Below, piece after piece: positions 1 through 7,111 of a stretch of DNA of 8,341 bases (positions are counted from its first letter, which is position 1; each line of letters begins with the position of its first letter). Source of the DNA: Deltaproteobacteria bacterium. Its GTDB lineage: Bacteria > Desulfobacterota > Syntrophia > Syntrophales > UBA2192. Under the pieces are notes generated by a model. That model saw only the letters and a program-made list of their open reading frames with translations, was not told the origin of the DNA and did not search any database. The position numbers and the translations under genes are program-made. The DNA lies in NCBI GenBank assembly GCA_026388445.1, contig JAPLJU010000147.1, positions 1 through 8,341 on the forward strand. Direction: 5' to 3'.

Positions 1-690
1 AAGAAGGAAAATCCCCGGAAGACGGCCTTTATGGAATACCGGGAAAAAGAATGGCAGAACCAGGGGAAGAAGAGAAGAATCGCTCACACCTGGGTGCCCT
101 TCTCCGCCATCTCGCCCTACGCCGTAAAGGCCGTCATCATCGCCGAGGACGATAAATTCTGGTCGCACGAGGGCTTTGATTACGAGGCCATGCAGAAGGC
201 CCTCGAAAAGGATCTGAAGAAGAAAAAATTCAAGGCCGGGGGTAGTACCATCAGCCAGCAACTGGCCAAAAATCTTTACCTTTCTCCTTCCAAGAATCCC
301 ATTCGCAAACTGCGGGAAGCCATTCTGACCTGGCGTATTGAGAACGCCTTGTCGAAGAGAAGAATTCTCGAGCTTTACCTCAACGTGGTAGAATGGGGAG
401 ATGGGATCTTCGGTATCGAGGCCGCCGCCCGGCATCACTTCGGAAAGTCGGCCGCCGACCTGAGCCCCCGGGAATCGGCCAAGCTGGCCGCCGTGCTCCC
501 AAACCCGAGGAGATACCAACCGACGGGCACATCCAGATATGTCGAGAATCAATCGGAGAAGATCTACAACATCATGGTCCAGCGGGGTATCGTCATTCCC
601 GAGTTTGAAGACGCCATGATGCCCGACGAGTCTTCTCCAGAGGCGCCCACGGGGGCTGATCAGAACAAAAAATCAATCGTTGGCCCTTAG
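1..690 (+). CDS. mtgA: Monofunctional biosynthetic peptidoglycan transglycosylase (GT51), 5' end missing
   Basis: This enzyme polymerises lipid II into glycan strands at the outer face of the inner membrane. The frame is open from base 1, and the residues before the first ATG (base 31), NPRKTAFMEYREKEW, already match the family, so the true start and the expected N-terminal membrane anchor lie upstream of the window. Counting from the Met at base 31, the GT51 signatures run in order: EDDKFWSHEGFD with the presumed catalytic Glu at residue 39 (codon at 145), GGSTISQQLAKNLYLSP, then KRRILELYLNVVEWGDGIFG and EAAARHHFGK, ending with LPNPRRYQP. There is no transpeptidase domain: the protein stops about 30 residues after the GT51 core in a polar tail (SSPEAPTGADQNKK), which separates it from bifunctional class A PBPs. 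It is followed by a 200-bp non-coding stretch, so it is probably the last gene of its own transcript. Family assignment is very secure. Confidence 0.95.
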   Translation, partial: KKENPRKTAFMEYREKEWQNQGKKRRIAHTWVPFSAISPYAVKAVIIAEDDKFWSHEGFDYEAMQKALEKDLKKKKFKAGGSTISQQLAKNLYLSPSKNPIRKLREAILTWRIENALSKRRILELYLNVVEWGDGIFGIEAAARHHFGKSAADLSPRESAKLAAVLPNPRRYQPTGTSRYVENQSEKIYNIMVQRGIVIPEFEDAMMPDESSPEAPTGADQNKKSIVGP

Positions 691-708
691 GGCCGGATGC
701 AAAAAGGT

Positions 709-737
709 TTGAATTTCTGCCATCGGAATGATAAATT
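709..737 (+). promoter_or_regulatory. Weak sigma70-like promoter candidate upstream of the DUF1499 gene
   Basis: A TTGAAT at 709-714 (4 of 6 to the -35 consensus) and a TAAATT at 732-737 (4 of 6 to the -10 consensus) are separated by 17 bp. They lie in the most AT-rich part of the only long intergenic region, ahead of a row of co-directional genes. The -10 element overlaps the inverted repeat at 727-752, a usual arrangement for a repressed promoter. Both boxes are poor matches and the organism's sigma factors are unknown, so this is only a candidate. Confidence 0.27.
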
Positions 738-752
738 AAGCACGTTATCATT
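727..752. promoter_or_regulatory. AT-rich inverted repeat, possible operator
   Basis: AATGATAA (727-734) and TTATCATT (745-752) are perfect 8-bp inverted arms around a 10-bp centre. The arms are nearly pure A/T, unlike the surrounding GC-rich DNA. With so few GC pairs and no T-run after it, this is a poor intrinsic terminator. A dimeric regulator's binding site fits better, especially as it overlaps the -10 candidate. No regulator gene is present to pair it with, so the operator role is inferred. Confidence 0.35.
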
Positions 753-782
753 TCAGACATATCCACCCCGGGAATGAAGTCC

Positions 783-836
783 TCAGGACTGCCCTTTTCC
801 GGGGTCCCCTTTTCTAAATGGCTTCAGGATTGCCCT
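783..836 (+). repeat. Imperfect 13-bp direct repeat, two copies 41 bp apart
   Basis: TCAGGACTGCCCT at 783-795 recurs as TCAGGATTGCCCT at 824-836, with 12 of 13 bases identical. The 41-bp spacing is close to four helical turns, so both copies would face the same side of DNA if they bind a protein. The first copy also lies partly inside a perfect odd-centred palindrome, AGTCCTCAGGACT at 778-790. A function is not shown, and two copies in low-complexity C-rich DNA could be chance. Confidence 0.35.
786..815 (+). terminator. Possible intrinsic terminator after mtgA
   Basis: GGAC (786-789) plus CCC (792-794) can pair with GGGGTCC (801-807), giving a 7-bp GC-rich stem with a 2-nt TG bulge and a TTTTCC loop. 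It is followed by CCTTTTCT. The hairpin is followed by only a short interrupted T-run and lies about 95 bp after the mtgA stop, so it is a weak terminator at best. If the upstream promoter candidate is also real, the hairpin would sit in the leader of the next transcript. Confidence 0.3.
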
Positions 837-843
837 GGAACCT

Positions 844-857
844 TCGACAATCGTCGA
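844..857 (+). other. Small perfect hairpin just upstream of the DUF1499 start
   Basis: TCGAC (844-848) and GTCGA (853-857) form a 5-bp perfect stem with an AATC loop, 34 bp before the preferred start codon. There is no T-run after it, so it is not a terminator. It may influence translation initiation or may simply be chance. Confidence 0.2.
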
Positions 858-891
858 TGATTCAAGATCCCCGTAAATCATGGTGAGGATC

Positions 892-1335
892 ATGGTGAAG
901 AAAGCGGCCCTCTCATTCTTCCTTGGAATTTTTTCCCTCGCCGGATGCACGTCGCCCGGTGCCGTGGGGATCGGTGTTCTGGACGGGAAGTTGAACCCCT
1001 GTCCGGCTTCCCCCAACTGTGTTTCGTCCCAGAGCCCCGGGGGGCGCCACGGCATGGAGGCCATCCCGTACACCATGTCGGGAAACGAGGCCAAAGGAAG
1101 GCTTCGAAATATCATCAAGGGCATGGAGGGAAGCTCGATCGTATCGGAAAAAGACGACTACATCCATGCCGAATACTGCTCCGCCCTTTTCAGATTCGTC
1201 GACGACGTGGAGTTCTATCTGGACGACACCCGGAAACTCATTCATTTCCGCTCAGCCTCACGGGTCGGTTACTACGATTTCGGTGTGAATAGAAAACGCA
1301 TGGAAGCGATCCGGGAAAAATTCCTGGCGCCATAA
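892..1335 (+). CDS. DUF1499 family lipoprotein
   Basis: The molecular function of this family is not established. The DUF1499 pattern is clear across the mature part: CPASPNCVSSQ near the N-terminus, then a stretch ending LFRFVDDVEFYLDD, IHFRSASRVGYYDFGVNRKR and a closing EAIREKF. The N-terminus is a lipoprotein signal peptide: MVKK, a hydrophobic run, then the lipobox SLAGC with Cys 19 (counting from 892). The residue after the Cys is Thr rather than Asp, so by the E. coli rule it would go to the outer membrane. I prefer the ATG at 892 because GGTGAGG precedes it (though only 3 nt away) and the signal peptide is compact. The ATG at 880 adds four residues (MVRI) and has no visible ribosome binding site. 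It is the first gene after the non-coding stretch and ends 22 bp before the glycosyltransferase. Confidence 0.88.
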   Translation: MVKKAALSFFLGIFSLAGCTSPGAVGIGVLDGKLNPCPASPNCVSSQSPGGRHGMEAIPYTMSGNEAKGRLRNIIKGMEGSSIVSEKDDYIHAEYCSALFRFVDDVEFYLDDTRKLIHFRSASRVGYYDFGVNRKRMEAIREKFLAP

Positions 1336-1357
1336 TGTATGGTTAAACTGCCCTTAC

Positions 1358-2083
1358 ATGACCTTTGAGACGAGAACGACTTTTTCCATTATCATCCCTG
1401 TCCTTCATGAAGGTGAACGCATTCTGTCGCTCATTGACGGGATTCACGCCCTCCGATCGGAGGAGACCTATGAGATTATCGTTGCCGACGGAAGCCCTGA
1501 TCTCGATACCCTAGAGCCCCTCCGCGAGCGAAAAGACGTCATTACCCTTGCCTCATCCCCCGGCCGGGCGAGGCAGATGAACAAGGGGGCGGACATTGCC
1601 CGGGGGGAGGTTCTTCTATTCCTCCATGCCGACACAAAGCTGCCGCCGGGCGCCCTGGGGAAAATCACGGAAGCGCTTCGCGGAAATGATGCCGTGGGCG
1701 GCGCTTTCGATCTGGGCATCGCTTCGAGAAAGCTTTCCTTCAAGGTCATCGAGGGTGCCTCTTCGATCCGTTCGCTCCTGACGAGGATCCCCTACGGGGA
1801 TCAGGCCATTTTTGTGAAGAAAGAATATTTCGACCTCATCGGGGGTTATCGGGAAATTCCCCTCATGGAAGATATCGAACTCATGCAGCGCATCAAGAAA
1901 CGGGGAGACCGCATCTGCATCCTGAAGGATCGTGTCAAGACATCCCCCCGGCGATGGGAGAAGGAAGGAATCCTTTGCTGCACGCTGAGAAACTGGACCC
2001 TCTCGACGCTTTACTACCTGGGTGTACCACCGGAAAGACTGAACAGGTTTTACCGTCATGGAAAGGACGCCTACGGATTCTGA
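1358..2083 (+). CDS. Family-2 glycosyltransferase, TIGR04283-like
   Basis: This is a cytoplasmic GT-A fold glycosyltransferase of about 241 residues, the usual length for the compact TIGR04283 group; the acceptor is unknown. The GT2 landmarks appear in order: FSIIIPVLHEGERI at the N-terminus, VADGSPD with nucleotide-binding Asp 44, GRARQMNKGADIARGE, LFLHADT with the metal-binding Asp 92, GGAFDLG, PYGDQAIFV and MEDIELMQR with Glu 171/Asp 172. The C-terminus, LGVPPERLNRFY, is typical of this subgroup. Database names for the group mention arsenosugar biosynthesis, but none of the diagnostic partners (a methyltransferase or radical SAM enzyme) is in the window, so I do not assign that role. No good ribosome binding site precedes the ATG. 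The upstream gene ends 22 bp earlier, so translation may be partly coupled. The VTT membrane protein follows after 15 bp. Confidence 0.88.
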   Translation: MTFETRTTFSIIIPVLHEGERILSLIDGIHALRSEETYEIIVADGSPDLDTLEPLRERKDVITLASSPGRARQMNKGADIARGEVLLFLHADTKLPPGALGKITEALRGNDAVGGAFDLGIASRKLSFKVIEGASSIRSLLTRIPYGDQAIFVKKEYFDLIGGYREIPLMEDIELMQRIKKRGDRICILKDRVKTSPRRWEKEGILCCTLRNWTLSTLYYLGVPPERLNRFYRHGKDAYGF

Positions 2084-2098
2084 CGGCGGGGCAATCCG

Positions 2099-2845
2099 AT
2101 GGAAGACACCATCAAGACCCATGAATCCCCAACGGGAAATAAACCGACCGATGCTTCCGGCAGTCAGGGCAAATCGCGGGGCTGGTGGAGACCCGTCGCC
2201 CTGCTTGCCTCTGTCGTACTGATTCTTGTTCTGGCCCGGCTCTTCGGCCTGGGCGAGAAACTGGGGGAACTCCGCGGATGGATACAATCCCTGGGAAGCT
2301 GGGGGTACGGAGCCTTCGTCATCCTTTACGCCCTGGCCGTCGTAGCAGCACTCCCCGGTGCCGCAATCACCGTGGCCGCGGGGGCCCTCTACGGCTCCAT
2401 CATCGGGGTCATCCTGGTCAGCATCGGATCCACCCTGGGGGCGAGCCTGGCCTTTCTCCTATCGCGGTATTTTGCCAGGGACGCAACAGCCCGCTGGATG
2501 TCCAAAAACGAAAGGTTCCGGCAGCTCGATCTGCTGACGGAAAGGCATGGCGCCATCATCGTGGCCATTACACGTCTTATACCCCTCTTTCCGTTCAATC
2601 TTCTGAATTACGGGTTCGGCCTGACCAGCGTGCCCTTCGGAACCTATGTCTTCTGGTCCTGGCTCTGCATGCTCCCCGGCACGGTTCTCTACGTCGTCGG
2701 TGCTGACGCCCTGACAAAGGGTGTCGCGGAGGGCGGCGTCCCCTGGCTCTTGGTCGGCGTGCTTGCCGGTGTCGCCCTGCTGCTCGTCTTCCTGACGCGG
2801 TTCGCACGGAAAAAGTTAAGTGAGAAAGACGGGGTAAAACCTTGA
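2099..2845 (+). CDS. TVP38/TMEM64 (VTT/DedA-like) family integral membrane protein
   Basis: This 248-residue inner-membrane protein carries a VTT domain. DedA-superfamily members are linked to lipid scrambling or undecaprenyl-phosphate recycling, but this protein's substrate is not known. A hydrophilic N-terminal tail (about 28 residues) precedes a first membrane segment at about 31-49. Further hydrophobic segments lie at roughly 69-87, 92-122, 150-175 (re-entrant style), 178-200 and 214-233, with a Lys/Arg-rich C-terminal tail. Family motifs are ALPGAAITVAAGALYG (84-99), GASLAFLLSRYFAR (114-127) and the strongly conserved TRLIPLFPFNLLNYGFGLT (158-176). The ATG follows GGCGGGG with 7-nt spacing. 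It lies between a glycosyltransferase and glucokinase. The pairing with a TIGR04283-type transferase is a recurrent arrangement as I recall it, but I could not check this. Confidence 0.9.
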   Translation: MEDTIKTHESPTGNKPTDASGSQGKSRGWWRPVALLASVVLILVLARLFGLGEKLGELRGWIQSLGSWGYGAFVILYALAVVAALPGAAITVAAGALYGSIIGVILVSIGSTLGASLAFLLSRYFARDATARWMSKNERFRQLDLLTERHGAIIVAITRLIPLFPFNLLNYGFGLTSVPFGTYVFWSWLCMLPGTVLYVVGADALTKGVAEGGVPWLLVGVLAGVALLLVFLTRFARKKLSEKDGVKP

Positions 2846-2857
2846 GGGTATTCGCCC

Positions 2858-3874
2858 ATGACTGAAAGGAAGATTACCAGAATGCTTCTGGTCGGCGATA
2901 TCGGCGCCACAAAGGCCGACCTTGCCGTCATAGGCCCCGAGAGAGGACCGAGAGCACCACTCGCGGCAAAGACTTTCCAGAGTGCGAGTTTCGGGAGTAT
3001 TGAAGCCCTGCTGAAAGAGTTCCTCTCGCAGGTGAGCCTCCCCGTCGAGGCGGTGATCCTCGGTGTTGCGGGGCCTGTGAGCGGTGGGAGATCAAAAATC
3101 ACCAATCTGCCCTGGATCATGGATGAATTGGAGATCGCAAGGGCCCTGGGACTCAAATCGGTCAGGCTTCTCAACGACGTCGAGGCTGCCGCTCACGCCG
3201 TTCCGTTCCTGAAAGAGGCAGAGGTCGAAACCCTAAATGCTGGAGATCCCCAGGAATACGGGAACAAGGCTGTCATCGCACCGGGTACCGGTCTCGGCGA
3301 GGCATCCCTCGTCTGGGACGGCAAGCGCTACCGTCCCAGCGCCTCGGAGGGGGGACATGCCGACTTTGCCCCTGGAAACGACATGGAGACAGAGCTTCTG
3401 GGCTATCTCCAGGGCCTTTACGATCACATCAGTTATGAAAGGGTCTGCTCAGGCATGGGGATACCCAATATCTACGCCTTCCTGCTCAATAGCGGTTACG
3501 GCGAGGAACCCCGTTGGCTGAAAGAGAAATTGTCCGCGGCCTCCGACCCCACACCCGTGATTATTGATGCGGCCATGGTAAGCGACAAACCCTGCAAGCT
3601 TTCCGTGCTGACGCTGAGTGTCTTCGTTTCCATTCTGGGCGCCGCGGCGGGGAATCTCGCCCTCCAGATGCTTGCGACGGGAGGAGTCTATCTTGCCGGT
3701 GGCATCCCGCCGCGAATCCTGCCATACTTGACCGGAGGCCTTTTCATGGAGCGATTCCTGCGGAAGGGCCGAATGTCGGATCTGGTTTCCAGAATGCCTG
3801 TCCATGTGATCGTGAACCCCGGAGGCGCCCTTCTCGGGGCGGCCTTGTACGGCCTTCATACAAAGACTGATTGA
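2858..3874 (+). CDS. glk: Glucokinase (ROK-unrelated Glk family, PF02685 type)
   Basis: This cytoplasmic enzyme phosphorylates glucose with ATP to glucose 6-phosphate. The protein has 338 residues, close to the 320-residue E. coli Glk. It shows the phosphate-binding loop LLVGDIGATKADLAV (10-24; Ala 17 replaces the common Gly), GVAGPV (69-74), NLPW, LLNDVEAAAHAVP with the presumed catalytic Asp 107, APGTGLGEA (141-149), and SEGGHADFAP (163-172) with sugar-contacting Glu 164 and His 167. Later come YERVCSGMGI, LAGGIPPRI and the C-terminal VNPGGALLGAALYGL. The ATG has a GAGGG site 9 nt upstream that overlaps the TGA of the preceding gene. A second Met at residue 9 lies closer to the fold start but lacks such a site. 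It heads the sugar-phosphate genes, 12 bp before tkt. A relaxed sugar specificity cannot be excluded from sequence. Confidence 0.95.
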   Translation: MTERKITRMLLVGDIGATKADLAVIGPERGPRAPLAAKTFQSASFGSIEALLKEFLSQVSLPVEAVILGVAGPVSGGRSKITNLPWIMDELEIARALGLKSVRLLNDVEAAAHAVPFLKEAEVETLNAGDPQEYGNKAVIAPGTGLGEASLVWDGKRYRPSASEGGHADFAPGNDMETELLGYLQGLYDHISYERVCSGMGIPNIYAFLLNSGYGEEPRWLKEKLSAASDPTPVIIDAAMVSDKPCKLSVLTLSVFVSILGAAAGNLALQMLATGGVYLAGGIPPRILPYLTGGLFMERFLRKGRMSDLVSRMPVHVIVNPGGALLGAALYGLHTKTD

Positions 3875-3886
3875 GGAGATTCCCCT

Positions 3887-5941
3887 ATGATCACCCTGAG
3901 CGACCCTGTCCATCAATGTTGTATCAATACCATCCGCATGCTTTCCGTCGATGCCATCGAGAAGGCAAAATCGGGACACCCCGGCCTGCCCCTGGGCGCG
4001 GCACCAATGGCCTATGTACTCTGGACACGATACCTCAAGCACAATCCCGCGAATCCAAAATGGGTCGATCGCGACCGTTTTGTCCTCTCCGGGGGGCACG
4101 GCTCCATGCTCCTCTACGCGCTTCTTCACCTCACAGGCTACGATATCTCCCTCGCGGAGATTCAATCCTTCAGGCAGTGGGGGAGCCGGACCGCCGGCCA
4201 TCCGGAAAGTCATCTGACTCCCGGCGTGGAAGTCACCACGGGACCGCTGGGCCAGGGGATCAGCAACGCTGTGGGGATGGCCATTGCAGAGGCTCACCTT
4301 GCCGCCCTGTACAACCGGCCGGCGCACACCATCGTCGATCACTACACCTACGTCATCGCCAGCGACGGCGACCTCATGGAAGGGGTTGCCGCAGAGGCTT
4401 GCTCCCTTGCCGGACACCTCCGCCTCTGCAAGTTGATCGTCCTTTATGATGATAATGAGATTTCCCTTGCGGGATCGACGGCCCTGACCTTCACGGAAGA
4501 CACGGGTCACCGCCTGGAGGCCTGCGGCTGGCATCTACAGAGGGTCCAGGACGGAAACGACCTGAGGGCCATTGACGAGGCCATCCGAATTGCCCGCGAA
4601 GAAACGATTCGACCCTCCATCATCTTTGTGCGGACCGCCATCGGTTTTGGATCTCCACACAAACAGGGGACCTTTGAAGCACACGGTGCGCCCCTCGGCT
4701 CCGAAGAAGCCCTTCAAACAAAGAAAAATCTGGGATGGCCGCTGGAGCCGCTCTTCTACATCCCCGATGACGCCTTGCAGGTGTTCCGTGACGCAGTGAA
4801 AAAAGGAAAGGCATGGGAAGCGCAGTGGGCCGGCAGGTTGGCCCGATACGTGGAGGATTATCCGGAGCTGGCCGTCGAATTAAAACGACGGCTGACCGAA
4901 GAAAACCAGCCCCGCTGGGATGCAGCCCTTCCTACCTTTCCCGTCAGCCAGAAGGGCGTGGCCACCCGCAAGGCCTCGGAGGAAATCATGCAGGTCCTTG
5001 CCCGGGTCGTTCCCGGCCTTATGGGTGGTTCTGCTGATCTCAACCCCTCGACATTCACGTGGCTCAAGGGGATGGGTGACTTTCAGCCGCCGGGCACGTC
5101 TGCCGTAAACATCCAGGGCGCCGTCGGCGGCGGCTGGGATCACAGCGGTCGGAATATTCACTTCGGGGTGCGCGAGCACGCCATGGGCGCTATTGCCGTC
5201 GGCATGGCCGCCCACGGCGGCCTCATCCCTTATACGGCGACCTTCCTTATCTTCTCGGATTACATGCGCCCGCCGATTCGTCTGGCCGCCCTCTCGGATA
5301 GCCATGTGATATTCGTGTTCACGCATGACAGTATAGGCGTGGGGGAGGATGGTCCAACCCACCAGCCCATCGAACAGGTCATGTCGCTCCGGTCTGTACC
5401 CAACCTGACCGTCATCCGACCCGCCGATGCGAATGAAACGGCCGCCGCCTGGAAGCTGGCTATCGAAAGGAAAAAGCCCACTGCCCTTATCCTGACCCGT
5501 CAGAATGTCCCTGTTCTGGATTCCGGCGTACTTCCCATCTCAAGCGGGGTCAGACGCGGTGCCTATGTCCTGAAAAACGGAGGGGAAAAGCTCGACATCC
5601 TTCTTCTCGCGACGGGATCGGAGGTTCACCTGGCCCTCGGGGCCTCGGAGAAGCTCGCCGGGAAAGGCATCAAGGCCCGTGTGATCTCCATGCCTTCCTG
5701 GGAGATCTTTTTAGAACAGCCCCGGTCCTACCGGGATGAGGTACTGCCCCCGGGAATCAGGAAGCGGCTCGCCATTGAGGCGGGCGTCACCCTGGGCTGG
5801 TGGCGATGGGTCGGCGATGAGGGAGACGTCATCGGTATCGACCGCTTCGGCGCCTCGGCACCTGGAGCTGTAGTCATGGAAAAGTACGGCTTTTCAGTGG
5901 ATAATGTTGTAAAAAGGGCCCTTGCCCTCCTGGGAAAATAA
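3887..5941 (+). CDS. tkt: Transketolase
   Basis: This ThDP-dependent enzyme moves two-carbon ketol units between sugar phosphates (xylulose 5-phosphate donor; ribose 5-phosphate or erythrose 4-phosphate acceptor). The 684-residue length is full size. Visible elements are SGHPGLPLG (29-37, His 31), SGGHGSM (His 71), TTGPLGQGI (117-125) and the ThDP/metal motif ASDGDLMEGV through YDDNEIS with Asp 160, Glu 165, Asn 190 and Ile 192. SDG replaces the commoner GDG there. Then come GFGSPHKQGTFEAHGAPLG, GGSADLNPS, the pyrimidine-domain HFGVREHAMGAI carrying the catalytic Glu, TATFLIFSDYMR, and HDSIGVGEDGPTHQP. The C-terminal domain is intact through DRFGASAPG. AGGAG 8 nt before the ATG overlaps the glk stop codon. 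DXS is excluded by the presence of transketolase-specific motifs and length. Transaldolase follows after 25 bp. Confidence 0.97.
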   Translation: MITLSDPVHQCCINTIRMLSVDAIEKAKSGHPGLPLGAAPMAYVLWTRYLKHNPANPKWVDRDRFVLSGGHGSMLLYALLHLTGYDISLAEIQSFRQWGSRTAGHPESHLTPGVEVTTGPLGQGISNAVGMAIAEAHLAALYNRPAHTIVDHYTYVIASDGDLMEGVAAEACSLAGHLRLCKLIVLYDDNEISLAGSTALTFTEDTGHRLEACGWHLQRVQDGNDLRAIDEAIRIAREETIRPSIIFVRTAIGFGSPHKQGTFEAHGAPLGSEEALQTKKNLGWPLEPLFYIPDDALQVFRDAVKKGKAWEAQWAGRLARYVEDYPELAVELKRRLTEENQPRWDAALPTFPVSQKGVATRKASEEIMQVLARVVPGLMGGSADLNPSTFTWLKGMGDFQPPGTSAVNIQGAVGGGWDHSGRNIHFGVREHAMGAIAVGMAAHGGLIPYTATFLIFSDYMRPPIRLAALSDSHVIFVFTHDSIGVGEDGPTHQPIEQVMSLRSVPNLTVIRPADANETAAAWKLAIERKKPTALILTRQNVPVLDSGVLPISSGVRRGAYVLKNGGEKLDILLLATGSEVHLALGASEKLAGKGIKARVISMPSWEIFLEQPRSYRDEVLPPGIRKRLAIEAGVTLGWWRWVGDEGDVIGIDRFGASAPGAVVMEKYGFSVDNVVKRALALLGK

Positions 5942-5966
5942 GGATTTGCCCTGAGGAAGGTTTGAC

Positions 5967-7052
5967 ATGACCCGGCTGCAGGAACTTGCCAAACTCGGTC
6001 AGTCCATCTGGCTGGATTACATCAGCAGATCCCTGATCACATCCGGGGAGCTTCAGTCGCTGATCGGCAAGGGGCTCCGGGGGATCACCTCCAATCCGAC
6101 GATCTTTGAAAAGGCCATATCGGGAAGCAGTGATTATGACGACGATATCCGAAGGCTTTCGGCACAGGGAAAATCGGACGTGGAGATTTATGAAGCGCTA
6201 GCCATCGACGACATTACGAGGGCGGCCGATCTCTTACGCCCTCTCCATGAAGAAACAAGGGGTGTCGATGGTTATGTGAGCCTGGAAGCCGATCCGAAAC
6301 TGGCTTACGACACGGAGGGAACCATTGTCGAGGTGCGCAGGCTCTGGAAGCTTCTCGCCCGCCCTAATGTCATGATCAAGGTTCCTGCTACGGCAGCCGG
6401 TATTCCAGCCATTGAAAGGCTCACCACCGAGGGCATCAACGTGAACATCACCCTGATCTTTTCCCTCTCGCATTACGACGCCGTCGCCCGGGCTTACATC
6501 GGTGGACTCGAGAAACTTGCCGCGGCGGGAGGGCCCGTCGAAAAAGTGGCTTCCGTTGCCTCTTTCTTTGTGAGCCGCATTGACACGATGGTGGACAAGG
6601 CGCTGGAAGCAAAAAGGACCTTGGATCTTCAGGGCAGAATCGCCGTCGATTACAGCAAGTCGGTCTATAGCCGCTTTCGGGAGATTCTTGCTACAAGCGG
6701 ATGGAAACGTCTTGCGGAAAGGGATGCCCGGGTTCAACGGCTCCTCTGGGGGAGCACGGGGACAAAGAACCCGGGGTATTCCGATGTACTCTACGTCGAT
6801 CATCTCATCGGCCCGGACACGGTCAACACACTACCCCCGACAACCCTGGAAGCCTTCCGCGACCATGGCCGTGTTGCCGTCACATTGACAGAAGGATTGG
6901 ATGCTGCCCGCGCCAGGCTCTCCCGGTTGGAGGCACTCGGGATCAGCATCGGTCAAATCACTCAGAAGCTCCAGGATGACGGTGTCATGACATTCGCCCG
7001 GTCTTTAGAAGGACTTCTGAATAGCATTTCCGAAAAACGAAAGAAGCTTTAG
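5967..7052 (+). CDS. tal: Transaldolase, long (TIGR00876-like) type
   Basis: Transaldolase transfers a dihydroxyacetone unit from sedoheptulose 7-phosphate to glyceraldehyde 3-phosphate, giving erythrose 4-phosphate and fructose 6-phosphate. The 361-residue protein shows SIWLDYISR with Asp 17, GITSNPTIFEKAI (39-51), SLEADPKLAYDTEGTI, the Schiff-base motif VMIKVPATAAG with Lys 138, NVNITLIFSLSHYDAV, ASFFVSRIDTMVDKAL and LLWGSTGTKNP. The length and the GTKNPGYSD-to-NTLPPTTLEAF segment fit the longer actinobacterial/cyanobacterial-style group rather than the short FSA-like group. In some bacteria this type is fused to glucose-6-phosphate isomerase; here it ends at residue 361 with a normal stop and no fusion. 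GAGGAAGG lies 6 nt before the ATG. It sits between tkt and rpiA as expected of a pentose phosphate operon. Confidence 0.95.
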   Translation: MTRLQELAKLGQSIWLDYISRSLITSGELQSLIGKGLRGITSNPTIFEKAISGSSDYDDDIRRLSAQGKSDVEIYEALAIDDITRAADLLRPLHEETRGVDGYVSLEADPKLAYDTEGTIVEVRRLWKLLARPNVMIKVPATAAGIPAIERLTTEGINVNITLIFSLSHYDAVARAYIGGLEKLAAAGGPVEKVASVASFFVSRIDTMVDKALEAKRTLDLQGRIAVDYSKSVYSRFREILATSGWKRLAERDARVQRLLWGSTGTKNPGYSDVLYVDHLIGPDTVNTLPPTTLEAFRDHGRVAVTLTEGLDAARARLSRLEALGISIGQITQKLQDDGVMTFARSLEGLLNSISEKRKKL

Positions 7053-7111
7053 TTTCTGGTTGGACCTTTACATGCAGTTTCAACCCACAAACAGCAGAAA
7101 GGGACAAGCCT

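Noticed and set aside
783..1124. Possible - strand gene starting in DUF1499 and running into the intergenic region
   Set aside because: Most of it is antisense to the lipoprotein gene and the translation is proline- and arginine-rich without any motif. The part in the gap is too short to stand alone.
1347..1355. ACTGCCCTT, seen at 788-796 in the intergenic repeat, recurs just before the glycosyltransferase start
   Set aside because: The same string also occurs inside tkt coding sequence near 5480, so it is most likely chance in C-rich DNA.
1616..2287. 223-codon open frame on the - strand opposite the glycosyltransferase and VTT genes
   Set aside because: It spans parts of two real genes, has no recognisable domain and is explained by codon bias.
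4351..4470. SDG instead of GDG in the transketolase ThDP motif as a sign of an inactive enzyme
   Set aside because: The metal-binding Asp, the Asn of DDN and the Glu are all present, and SDGDLMEG is, to my knowledge, a common variant in active transketolases.
3449..4534. Long open frame (361 codons) on the - strand across the glk/tkt junction
   Set aside because: It lies wholly opposite two strongly recognisable genes, its translation resembles no family, and GC-rich third positions commonly create such antisense frames.
7053..7111. TTGGAC at 7060-7065 as a -35 box for an internal rpiA promoter
   Set aside because: No acceptable -10 sequence occurs at the right distance; the region there reads C/A-rich.
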